Source: Clostridiaceae bacterium
GTDB taxonomy: Bacteria > Bacillota > Clostridia > Oscillospirales > Acutalibacteraceae
Direction: 5' to 3'
NCBI GenBank assembly: GCA_904502215.1
Contig: CAJGDQ010000064.1
Location: 1-6,080, forward strand
Length of the DNA: 6,080 nucleotides
Notes under the pieces: generated by a model
Databases searched by the model: none
What the model was told of the DNA's origin: nothing
The model's input: only the letters and a program-made list of their open reading frames with translations
Shown: positions 1 to 5,892 of the stretch, piece by piece
Layout: each line of letters starts with the position of its first letter
Numbering within the stretch: position 1 is the first letter of the stretch
Made by a program: the position numbers and the translations under genes

Positions 1-5
1 AAATA

Positions 6-34
6 TTGACAAATACCGAATGTTGTGATAAAAT
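6..34 (+). promoter_or_regulatory. Sigma-A/sigma-70-type promoter driving the T-box leader and operon
   Basis: A perfect -35 box TTGACA (6-11) is followed after exactly 17 bases by a -10 box TAAAAT (29-34). A TG at 26-27, one base ahead of the -10, makes it an extended -10 promoter. Transcription should begin near 40-42, just before the first paired bases of the T-box leader (about 49). A better-looking TATAAT at 38-43 lies 26 bases from the -35 box, which is too far, and would fall on the start site itself. The call rests on sequence match and position only. Confidence 0.75.
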
Positions 35-119
35 AACTATAATTTTAAAGGCTTTGATGAAGAGTGCGATGGAAATGGCATTTTTAGAGAGGCGGCGGAT
101 GGTGCGAGCCGTCAATGAA

Positions 120-122
120 GTT
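120..122 (+). promoter_or_regulatory. Probable specifier codon GTT (valine) of the T-box
   Basis: The 3' side of the specifier loop reads GAA (117-119), GTT (120-122), C (123), and then the lower helix CTTCGTT (124-130), which pairs with GATGAAG (56-62). Reading the codon directly after GAA leaves the usual single base between the codon and the helix, which gives GTT, valine. That base is normally a purine and here is C. Shifting by one gives TTC (121-123), phenylalanine, which has the common C-ending form but touches the helix with no spacer. The downstream branched-chain aminotransferase and VorB-type subunit favour valine. The base call is certain; the reading frame of the codon is not. 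Confidence 0.6.
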
Positions 123-243
123 CCTTCGTTGTAGCTTCTGAGCCGAGAGGAAGAAAGGGTAAAACTTAGTAGAACCTCTCCGTGATTGCTGCGTAAAGGC
201 ATAAGGGTTATTAGACCCTGAGGGGCAGTTTTCGAAACTGCAA

Positions 244-290
244 TTTGAGTGGTACCGCGGGTATTGAAAAAATTCAGTGCTCGTCTCAAA
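244..290 (+). promoter_or_regulatory. T-box antiterminator helix with tRNA acceptor-end bulge
   Basis: Helix A1 pairs TTTGAG (244-249) with CTCAAA (285-290). The 7-base bulge TGGTACC (250-256) receives the CCA end of an uncharged tRNA. Helix A2 pairs 257-268 with 273-284 over 12 base pairs, including G-U pairs, and closes on an AAAA loop (269-272). Bases 279-290 also form the 5' arm of the terminator, so the two folds exclude each other. This is the standard T-box switch, here with an unusually complete antiterminator. Confidence 0.9.
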
Positions 291-317
291 GTCATAACTT
301 TGGGACGAGCGTTTTTT
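279..317 (+). terminator. Intrinsic (Rho-independent) terminator of the T-box switch
   Basis: A 13-base-pair stem with one G-U pair joins 279-291 (GCTCGTCTCAAAG) to 298-310 (CTTTGGGACGAGC) over a 6-base loop TCATAA. A G and a run of six T (312-317) follow at once. It should end transcription before the first gene when the cognate tRNA is charged, and is disrupted when bases 279-290 join the antiterminator. Confidence 0.95.
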
Positions 318-328
318 CGTTCTGAAAC

Positions 329-333
329 GGAGG
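329..333 (+). promoter_or_regulatory. Ribosome binding site that fixes the start of the first gene
   Basis: GGAGG sits 5 bases before ATG 339, just downstream of the terminator T-run. It decides the start: the same frame is open from a GTG at 249, but that codon lies inside the T-box bulge and would make the terminator part of the coding sequence. Confidence 0.9.
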
Positions 334-338
334 ATGTT

Positions 339-2636
339 ATGCAACAAACAACAGGACTTGATTTTAAAATTAAAGAGATGGCGCGCCGTATTCGTGAACT
401 TAGAGAAATTGAGGGCTTAACCACCGCCGAAATGGCTGTTAAGACCGCAGTTAGTGAGAGCGAATACATAGCCTGCGAAAACGGAGAAAGCGATTTAAAC
501 TTCGCTTTCATATATCGTTGCGCTCAAGTTTTCAATGTCGATGTTACTGATATTATCGAGGGTTATAGCCCTAAACTTAAATCTTATACCGTAACCAGAG
601 CGGGCGAGGGTCAAAAAATCGAAAAAGCCCACGGTATGATTTATTATAACTTGGCTTATGCTTTTAAAAACCGTATTGCAGAGCCTCTCTATGTTGAAAG
701 CGATTATGATGAGGCGGCACAAAATAGGGATATTGAGCTTACTACCCACGCAGGTCAGGAGCTTGATATTGTAGTTTCTGGTCATTTGAAGGTTCAAGTA
801 GGTTCTCATCAGGTTGTTTTAGGCCCTGGGGACAGTATTTATTACGACTCTTCAACGCCTCACGGAATGATAGCAGTTGAGGGGGAGAACTGCAAGTTCT
901 ATGCTATAGTTCTTAACCCAACAGGCGAGCCTATTCCGGAGCTTTCCAGTAACTATCAAAAGATAGAGAAAAAAGCTCCTGTTCTTCTTAAGAAGGAAGA
1001 TAAAGAGCGTATTTACAAAAAATATATTGATATCACCGAGAATGAAAACGGAACACCAACCTCGATTTCTTTCAAGAATACCGAGAAATTTAACTTTGGT
1101 TTCGACCTTGTTGATGCTCTCGCAAAGCGTGAGCCTGAAAAATTGGCAATGCTTCATATTTCTCGTGAGGGTGAGGAACGCCGTTTTAGCTTTAAGGATA
1201 TAAAGAAATATTCTAACCAGTGCGCTAACTATTTTAAATCGTTGGGCATTAAAAAGGGCGATAGGGTAATGCTTGTTCTTAAAAGGCATTATCAGTTCTG
1301 GTTTAGTATGATAGCCTTAAATAAGCTTGGTGCTATCGCTATTCCCGCAACAAATCAGTTACAGGAGCATGATTTTGATTATCGTTTCCGTTCGGCAGGG
1401 GTTTCGGCTATTATATGCACCGCCGATGGTGATACTGCAAATCAGGTTGATTTAGCGGCTAAGAATAATCCTCAGCTTGTTCATAAATTTATTGTTAACG
1501 GAACAAGAGATGGTTGGAGAAGCTTTGATGAGGAATATCCGCTTTACAGCACCCATTTCAAACGCTCTGAGGATACCGCCTGCGGCGAGGATTTAATGCT
1601 TATGTATTTCACCTCGGGAACATCGGGTTATCCTAAAATTGCCGCTCATAACTTTAAATATCCGTTAGGACATTTCCATACAGCTAAATATTGGCATAAT
1701 GCCGACCCCGATGGTCTTCACTTTACTATATCGGATACCGGTTGGGCAAAGGCTATGTGGGGCAAGCTTTATGGTCAATGGTTGGCTGAGGCTGCAATAT
1801 TCGTTTATGATTTCGACCGCTTTGATGCTGCTGAAATTTTGCCGATGTTTGCAAAACATAATATAACCACATTTTGTGCACCGCCAACAATGCTTCGAAT
1901 GCTTGTTAAACAGGATATTTCACAGTATGATTTATCTTCCGTTAAGCATATGACAACGGCGGGTGAGGCGCTTAACCCCGAGGTTTACCGCCAATTTGAA
2001 AAGATTACGGGTCTTCAAATTCTTGAAGGCTTTGGTCAGACCGAGAGCACTATGATTATCGGCAATATGATAGGTGAGCCTCATAAGATTGGCTCTATGG
2101 GTAAGCCTGCTCCGATTTATGATGTTCATATTGTAGACCCTGATGGTAACGATGTTGCTGTTGGTGAAACAGGTGAGATTGTTATTGATATCAGAGATGG
2201 ACTTCCTTGCGGTCTTGCAACCTGTTATTTCGGTGATGAAGAAAAAACGGCTGAAACCTGGAAGGACGGTTTCTATCACACAGGCGATACCGCTTGGCGT
2301 GATGAGGACGGCTTCTTCTGGTATGTTGGCCGAGTTGATGATGTTATTAAATCTTCGGGTTATAGAATTGGACCCTTTGAGATTGAAAGCGTTATTATGG
2401 AATTGCCTTATGTTCTTGAATGCGGTGTTTCTGCCGCTCCCGATGAGGTTAGAGGTCAGGTTGTTAAGGCAAGCATAGTTTTAGTTAACGGAACTGAGCC
2501 GAGCGAAGAACTTAAAAAGCAAATCCAAACCTATGTTAAGGAAAGAACTGCGCCTTATAAATATCCGAGAATTGTTGTTTTCAGGGATAGCTTACCTAAA
2601 ACTACAAGTGGAAAAATTCAGCGCAATAAGTTATAA
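339..2636 (+). CDS. XRE-type HTH–cupin–AMP-forming acyl-CoA synthetase fusion (medium/branched short-chain type)
   Basis: A 765-residue predicted cytoplasmic protein that should activate a carboxylic acid to its CoA thioester through an acyl-AMP. An XRE-like helix-turn-helix spans about residues 10-72. A cupin at about 125-195 keeps H137, E141 and H175 as possible metal ligands. The ligase occupies about 250-765 with the P-loop FTSGTSGYPK (424-433), GFGQTES (564-570), YHTGD (646-650), the hinge GRVDDVIKSSGYRIGPFEIE (664-683) and PKTTSGKIQR (753-762) with catalytic K759. Segments such as ISDTGWAKAMWGKLYGQW (464-481) resemble the ACSM/medium-chain branch rather than acetyl-CoA synthetase. An archaeal member of that branch is reported to prefer 2-methylbutyrate, so a branched short-chain acid is a reasonable substrate here (inference). 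The operon partners suggest isobutyrate, isovalerate or 2-methylbutyrate; phenylacetate is possible. Ligase alone is usually about 550 residues, so the N-terminal 200 residues are an added regulatory module. Start chosen from GGAGG at 329-333. Confidence 0.9.
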   Translation: MQQTTGLDFKIKEMARRIRELREIEGLTTAEMAVKTAVSESEYIACENGESDLNFAFIYRCAQVFNVDVTDIIEGYSPKLKSYTVTRAGEGQKIEKAHGMIYYNLAYAFKNRIAEPLYVESDYDEAAQNRDIELTTHAGQELDIVVSGHLKVQVGSHQVVLGPGDSIYYDSSTPHGMIAVEGENCKFYAIVLNPTGEPIPELSSNYQKIEKKAPVLLKKEDKERIYKKYIDITENENGTPTSISFKNTEKFNFGFDLVDALAKREPEKLAMLHISREGEERRFSFKDIKKYSNQCANYFKSLGIKKGDRVMLVLKRHYQFWFSMIALNKLGAIAIPATNQLQEHDFDYRFRSAGVSAIICTADGDTANQVDLAAKNNPQLVHKFIVNGTRDGWRSFDEEYPLYSTHFKRSEDTACGEDLMLMYFTSGTSGYPKIAAHNFKYPLGHFHTAKYWHNADPDGLHFTISDTGWAKAMWGKLYGQWLAEAAIFVYDFDRFDAAEILPMFAKHNITTFCAPPTMLRMLVKQDISQYDLSSVKHMTTAGEALNPEVYRQFEKITGLQILEGFGQTESTMIIGNMIGEPHKIGSMGKPAPIYDVHIVDPDGNDVAVGETGEIVIDIRDGLPCGLATCYFGDEEKTAETWKDGFYHTGDTAWRDEDGFFWYVGRVDDVIKSSGYRIGPFEIESVIMELPYVLECGVSAAPDEVRGQVVKASIVLVNGTEPSEELKKQIQTYVKERTAPYKYPRIVVFRDSLPKTTSGKIQRNKL

Positions 2637-2641
2637 TTATT

Positions 2642-3313
2642 ATGGAGTTTAAAAGAATAACCCTTCTTTGCGGCCATTATGGCAGCGGAAAAACCAATGT
2701 TGCAATAAACCTTGCCTATCTTCTTAAAAAGGAGAGGGAAAGGGTTGCAATTGCCGACCTTGATATAGTTAATCCTTATTTCAGAACTAAGGATAGCGCA
2801 AAGGAGTTAAGCGAAAAGGGAATAGAGCTGATAGTTTCGGAATATGCCGGCAGTAATGTTGATATTCCTGCCCTTCCTCAGCAAATGTATTCAATAACCG
2901 ATGATAAGTCTTTAAATGCGGTTATTGATGTTGGCGGAGATGATAGGGGCGCATTAGCACTTGGCAGGCTTTCGGATGCTATAAAGGCGGAAAATGATTA
3001 CGAGATGGTGCTTGTTATCAACTGCTTCAGACCTTTAACTCCCGATGCGGCTTCAACTGCCCAGGTTATGAAAGAAATTGAAACGGCCTCTAAAATTCCG
3101 TTTACGGCAATTATAAACAATTCCAACATTGGCCCTGAAACCACCAAGGAAGATGTTAAAAGCTCCTTAGCTTATGCTAAGGAAATATCTGAGATTACGG
3201 GACTTCCTATTCTTTTTACAACAGTTAAAGAAGGTTTGTATGAGGAGCTTAAGGGTGAAATTGATAACCTTTTACCCCTAACTCTTCAATCTAAAATAAA
3301 TGATTTTACATAA
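2642..3313 (+). CDS. Small P-loop ATPase (MinD/ParA/SIMIBI-like) of unknown role, in the oxidoreductase operon
   Basis: A 223-residue soluble protein with a Walker A motif GHYGSGKT (11-18), an ADLDIVNPYFR segment (38-48) resembling the switch region of MinD/ParA/CobB-type ATPases, and a Walker B-like strand AVIDVGGDDRG (about 93-103). The first lysine of the deviant KGGxGK Walker A is absent. It starts only 5 bases after the ligase stop with no clear Shine-Dalgarno, so it is probably translated by coupling to the ligase. The ATG is secure because Walker A begins at residue 11 and no later Met could replace it. I do not know its function. Position beside an Fe-S/TPP enzyme makes a maturation or assembly role conceivable, as with Mrp-type ATPases, but the CxxC pair used by Mrp/Nbp35 for cluster binding is not visible. 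It could equally be a regulatory ATPase. Confidence 0.85.
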   Translation: MEFKRITLLCGHYGSGKTNVAINLAYLLKKERERVAIADLDIVNPYFRTKDSAKELSEKGIELIVSEYAGSNVDIPALPQQMYSITDDKSLNAVIDVGGDDRGALALGRLSDAIKAENDYEMVLVINCFRPLTPDAASTAQVMKEIETASKIPFTAIINNSNIGPETTKEDVKSSLAYAKEISEITGLPILFTTVKEGLYEELKGEIDNLLPLTLQSKINDFT

Positions 3314-3327
3314 AAGGAGTGCTATAA

Positions 3328-3534
3328 ATGGCAAAACTTACTTTTAAAACAGATAAATGCAAGGGCTGCGGACTTTGCGTTGATGTTTGCCCGAAAAATG
3401 TTTTAGCTTTAGCTACTGACAAAATCAATTTAAAGGGACATCATCCTGTTGAAGCAGTTAACGAGGCTGACTGTATTGGATGTGCTTTCTGCGCAACAAT
3501 GTGTCCTGACTGTATTATTAAGGTAGAAAGGTGA
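3328..3534 (+). CDS. 2x[4Fe-4S] ferredoxin-type delta subunit of 2-oxoacid:ferredoxin oxidoreductase
   Basis: A 68-residue protein with two cluster motifs: C11-x2-C14-x2-C17-x3-C21-P and C49-x2-C52-x2-C55-x3-C59-P. These should bind two [4Fe-4S] clusters that relay electrons between the TPP/[4Fe-4S] site of the beta subunit and external ferredoxin. An extra cysteine is at 62. The spacing between motifs (27 residues) and the short length fit the separate delta subunit of four-subunit VOR/POR/KOR enzymes. AGGAG (3315-3319) sits 8 bases before the ATG, and the gene begins 14 bases after the ATPase stop. A free-standing ferredoxin is the alternative; its place directly before the alpha subunit favours a built-in subunit. 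Confidence 0.92.
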   Translation: MAKLTFKTDKCKGCGLCVDVCPKNVLALATDKINLKGHHPVEAVNEADCIGCAFCATMCPDCIIKVER

Positions 3535-3543
3535 GTGTTATAA

Positions 3544-4605
3544 ATGGCTGATAAGGTTTTAATGAAAGGTAATGAGGCTATTGCTGAGGCTGCTATTATA
3601 GCAGGCTGCCGCCATTATTTCGGTTATCCGATAACACCTCAAACTGAGATTGCCGCTTATATGGCAAAAAGAATGCCCAAAATTGGCGGTTGCTTCTTGC
3701 AGGCTGAGAGTGAAATTGCCGCTATAAATATGGTTTACGGCGTTTCTTCTACAGGACATAGAGTTATGACTTCTTCTTCAAGCCCAGGTATATCCTTAAA
3801 GGGCGAGGGAATTTCATATCTTGCGGGTGCTGATTTGCCTGCTCTTATTGTTAATGTTCAGCGTGGAGGTCCCGGTCTTGGCGGTATTCAACCCTCACAG
3901 TCTGACTATTTCCAAGCAACCAAGGGTGCGGCTCACGGCGATTTCCATATGATAGTTTTAGCTCCCGCTTCGGTTCAGGAAATGGCAGACCTTACTGTTA
4001 AAGGATTTGAACTTGCTGATAAATACCGTATGACCTCTATGATTTTGGCCGATGGAACTATGGGTCAGATGATGGAGCCTGTTTCTCTTGATTATGATAT
4101 CAAGGAAATGCCCGAAAAACCTTGGGCAACAACAGGCACTAATATGGAAAGAGAGCATAACATTGTTAACTCACTTTTCTTATCTCCCGAACAGCTTGAG
4201 ACAGAAAACTTCAAGCGTTATGAGAGATATAAATACATCGAAGAAAACGAAGCTTTATATGAGGAATATATGATGGATGATGCCGAAATTTGCGTTGCAG
4301 CCTTCGGTATCGCAGCAAGAGTTGCTAAAAATGCAATAAATGCAGCAAGAGAAAAGGGCATTAAGGTTGGTCTTATTCGTCCGATAACCCTTTGGCCTTT
4401 CCCCGTTGCTCCCTTTAAAAAGGCGGCTAAGCAGGTTCAGCAGGTGATTTCCGTAGAGCTTTCTATGGGTCAAATGATTGAGGATATCCGTCTTGCAACC
4501 GAGTGTAAGGTGCCAGTAACACTTTGTAACCGTGTTGGCGGAATGATTCCTTCACCTGAGCAGGTGTTAAAGGCTATTGAAGATGCAAACGGAGGTGCAA
4601 AATAA
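3544..4605 (+). CDS. vorB: 2-oxoacid (3-methyl-2-oxobutanoate type):ferredoxin oxidoreductase, alpha subunit VorB
   Basis: A 353-residue subunit that binds the pyrimidine side of thiamine diphosphate and shapes the 2-oxoacid pocket. The YPITPQTEI motif (28-36) is the family hallmark. The SEIAAINMVYG segment (56-66) aligns with the QSE region of pyruvate:ferredoxin oxidoreductase, making E57 the likely cofactor-activating glutamate. The N-terminal POR domain covers about 15-240 and the C-terminal domain about 247-345. Length and the GGPGLGGIQPSQSDYFQATKG-type central region (from about 108) fit subunits annotated as ketoisovalerate-specific VorB. The enzyme interconverts a 2-oxoacid, CoA and oxidised ferredoxin with an acyl-CoA, CO2 and reduced ferredoxin. 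The AGGTGAG ribosome site (3529-3535) overlaps the ferredoxin stop. Substrate choice between 2-oxoisovalerate and other 2-oxoacids cannot be fixed from sequence alone; the downstream branched-chain aminotransferase is the best evidence. Confidence 0.9.
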   Translation: MADKVLMKGNEAIAEAAIIAGCRHYFGYPITPQTEIAAYMAKRMPKIGGCFLQAESEIAAINMVYGVSSTGHRVMTSSSSPGISLKGEGISYLAGADLPALIVNVQRGGPGLGGIQPSQSDYFQATKGAAHGDFHMIVLAPASVQEMADLTVKGFELADKYRMTSMILADGTMGQMMEPVSLDYDIKEMPEKPWATTGTNMEREHNIVNSLFLSPEQLETENFKRYERYKYIEENEALYEEYMMDDAEICVAAFGIAARVAKNAINAAREKGIKVGLIRPITLWPFPVAPFKKAAKQVQQVISVELSMGQMIEDIRLATECKVPVTLCNRVGGMIPSPEQVLKAIEDANGGAK

Positions 4606-5357
4606 TGGTAGTATTTGATAAACCGCATGCTTTGGCAGATGTTTCTATGCATTACTGCCCCGGATGCACACATGGTATTGTTCATCGCCTTGTTGCTGAG
4701 GTTATGGATGAATTAGGAATTGAGGGTAAAGCCATCGGTATTGCTCCTGTTGGTTGCTCGGTTATGGCTTATAACTATTTCAACTGCGATATGATTGAAG
4801 CGGCTCACGGTCGTGCTCCCGCAGTTGCAACAGGTGTTAAAAGAGCTTTGCCCGAAAACATTGTATTTACATATCAGGGAGACGGCGACTTAGCATCTAT
4901 TGGTATGGCTGAAACTGTTCACGCCGCTGCCAGAAACGAAAATATAACTATTATTTTCATCAACAATGCAATTTATGGTATGACAGGAGGCCAAATGGCT
5001 CCTACTTCTCTTCCCGGTCAGGTTACACAAACTTCTCCCTATGGTAGAGATGTAAACCATTGCGGATATCCCATTAAGGTTTGCGAAATGCTTTCAACTC
5101 TTGATGGTGCTGAATATCTTGAACGTGTTGCAGTTAACAATGTTAAGAATGTTAAAAATGCCAAGAAGGCTATTAAAAAGGCTTTTCAAAATCAGGTTGA
5201 GGGTAAGGGCTTCTCGTTGGTTGAGGTTGTTTCTAGCTGTCCTACCAACTGGGGACTTACTCCTCAAAAGGCTCTCGAATGGATAGATGAGAAAATGATT
5301 CCTTACTATCCTTTGGGTGTTTATAAAGACCGTTCGGCAGAAAGCGAGGCAAAATAA
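4605..5357 (+). CDS. 2-oxoacid:ferredoxin oxidoreductase, beta subunit (TPP and [4Fe-4S] binding)
   Basis: A 250-residue subunit holding the diphosphate end of thiamine diphosphate and one [4Fe-4S] cluster. The TPP motif starts GDGD (92-95) and ends at the NN pair (120-121), followed by IYGMTGGQ (123-130). Cluster ligands matching the four conserved cysteines of this family are C18 and C21 (CPGC), C51 (GCS) and C212 (SSCPTNWG). The length is usual for the stand-alone beta subunit. Its ATG overlaps the alpha stop by one base (TAATG), with GGAGG at 4591-4595, so the two are probably translationally coupled and made in equal amounts. All catalytic landmarks are intact, so the enzyme looks functional. 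Confidence 0.93.
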   Translation: MVVFDKPHALADVSMHYCPGCTHGIVHRLVAEVMDELGIEGKAIGIAPVGCSVMAYNYFNCDMIEAAHGRAPAVATGVKRALPENIVFTYQGDGDLASIGMAETVHAAARNENITIIFINNAIYGMTGGQMAPTSLPGQVTQTSPYGRDVNHCGYPIKVCEMLSTLDGAEYLERVAVNNVKNVKNAKKAIKKAFQNQVEGKGFSLVEVVSSCPTNWGLTPQKALEWIDEKMIPYYPLGVYKDRSAESEAK

Positions 5358-5890
5358 TGGCTACAACTCAGTATTTATTCGCAGGCTTTGGCGGACAGGG
5401 AATACTCTTCTCAGGAAAATTTTTAGCCTATAAGGGACTTATTGAGGATAAGCAGGTTAGCTGGCTTCCGTCTTATGGCCCTGAGATGCGTGGAGGAACA
5501 GCAAGCTGTTCGGTAATCATTAGTGATACTCCTGTTGGTTCACCCATTGTATCCGCACCTGATGTTTTAATTGCTATGAATTTACCCTCTCTTGATAAGT
5601 ATGAGGATGCAGTAGTTTCGGGGGGAACAATCTTTGTTGATTCAACCCTTATTGAACGCAAGGTTAAAAGAGATGATGTTACCGTTCATTATATACCTGC
5701 AACTAAGCTTGCTAATGATAACGGTATGCCTAGCCTTGCTAATATGATTATAGTTGGTAAGATTTTGGCAGCTATGAATGAATATAATGAAGATGGTATT
5801 AATGGTGCTCTTGCTAAGGTTATCTCAGCAAGACACGCCGATAAGCTTGAGTTCAATCTTAAAGCTTTAACTCTTGGAAAGGAGAACTAA
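5357..5890 (+). CDS. 2-oxoacid:ferredoxin oxidoreductase, gamma subunit
   Basis: A 177-residue subunit of the POR/KOR gamma family (catalytic domain III type). Landmarks are GFGGQG (10-15) near the N-terminus and SYGPEMRGGTASC (39-51), both hallmarks of this domain, which helps bind CoA and hold the complex together. The ATG overlaps the beta stop by one base (TAATG), repeating the arrangement upstream; a modest GAGG (5346-5349) precedes it. With the ferredoxin-like, alpha and beta subunits it completes a four-subunit enzyme encoded in the order delta-alpha-beta-gamma. Nothing appears truncated. Confidence 0.92.
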   Translation: MATTQYLFAGFGGQGILFSGKFLAYKGLIEDKQVSWLPSYGPEMRGGTASCSVIISDTPVGSPIVSAPDVLIAMNLPSLDKYEDAVVSGGTIFVDSTLIERKVKRDDVTVHYIPATKLANDNGMPSLANMIIVGKILAAMNEYNEDGINGALAKVISARHADKLEFNLKALTLGKEN

Positions 5891-5892
5891 TT

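Larger units (their letters stand above)
49..317 (+). promoter_or_regulatory. T-box riboswitch leader (tRNA-sensing transcription attenuator)
   Basis: This untranslated leader senses the charging state of a tRNA and lets transcription continue when that tRNA is uncharged. Stem I closes with 49-62 pairing to 124-137, with one U-U mismatch. It carries the conserved AGAGAG (86-91), then a distal hairpin CGGC/GCCG (93-96/108-111) whose loop contains GGTGCGA, the tRNA-elbow contact region. The specifier strand is GAAGTTC (117-123). Stem II is 145-150 with 175-180. Short hairpins follow at 187-190/198-201, 204-208/215-219 and 225-231/235-241; one of the last two is probably Stem III. The T-box core TGGTACCGCGG (250-260) lies in the antiterminator, which competes with a terminator. 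In T-boxes the base after TGG pairs with the tRNA discriminator; here it is U (253), so a tRNA with A73 is expected. The target genes are the downstream acyl-CoA ligase, 2-oxoacid oxidoreductase and branched-chain aminotransferase. Confidence 0.95.

Noticed and set aside
38..43. TATAAT as the -10 box
   Set aside because: It is 26 bases from TTGACA, and the TTGTGA at 23-28 is only 9 bases away. TAAAAT at 29-34 has the correct 17-base spacing and an extended TG.
30..46. AT-rich inverted repeat AAAAT-7-ATTTT as an operator for the HTH domain
   Set aside because: Five A/T pairs in an AT-rich promoter are easily found by chance; no second copy or conserved half-site is visible.
249..338. Upstream in-frame extension of the first gene from GTG 249
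   Set aside because: The GTG lies in the T-box bulge and the extension crosses the terminator hairpin and its T-run. GGAGG at 329-333 fits ATG 339, and the added residues resemble no domain.
84..347. Minus-strand open frame across the leader
   Set aside because: It is antisense to the T-box structure, has a composition unlike a protein and no ribosome site; it arises from the structured RNA sequence.
852..2279. Minus-strand open frames inside the ligase gene (for example 852-1289 and 1932-2279)
   Set aside because: They lie opposite a gene with all its catalytic motifs, have no recognisable domains or ribosome sites, and follow the shadow of the coding strand's codon use.
5137..5190. Repetitive lysine/valine-rich stretch in the beta subunit (NNVKNVKNAKKAIKKA)
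   Set aside because: It is a low-complexity helix within a normal-length family member; there is no exact DNA repeat or sign of insertion.
3544..5890. Indolepyruvate:ferredoxin oxidoreductase or 2-oxoglutarate:ferredoxin oxidoreductase
   Set aside because: Indolepyruvate enzymes usually have a large fused alpha subunit carrying the ferredoxin domain and only two subunits. 2-Oxoglutarate enzymes cannot be excluded by sequence alone, but the adjacent branched-chain aminotransferase and acyl-CoA ligase favour a branched-chain 2-oxoacid.
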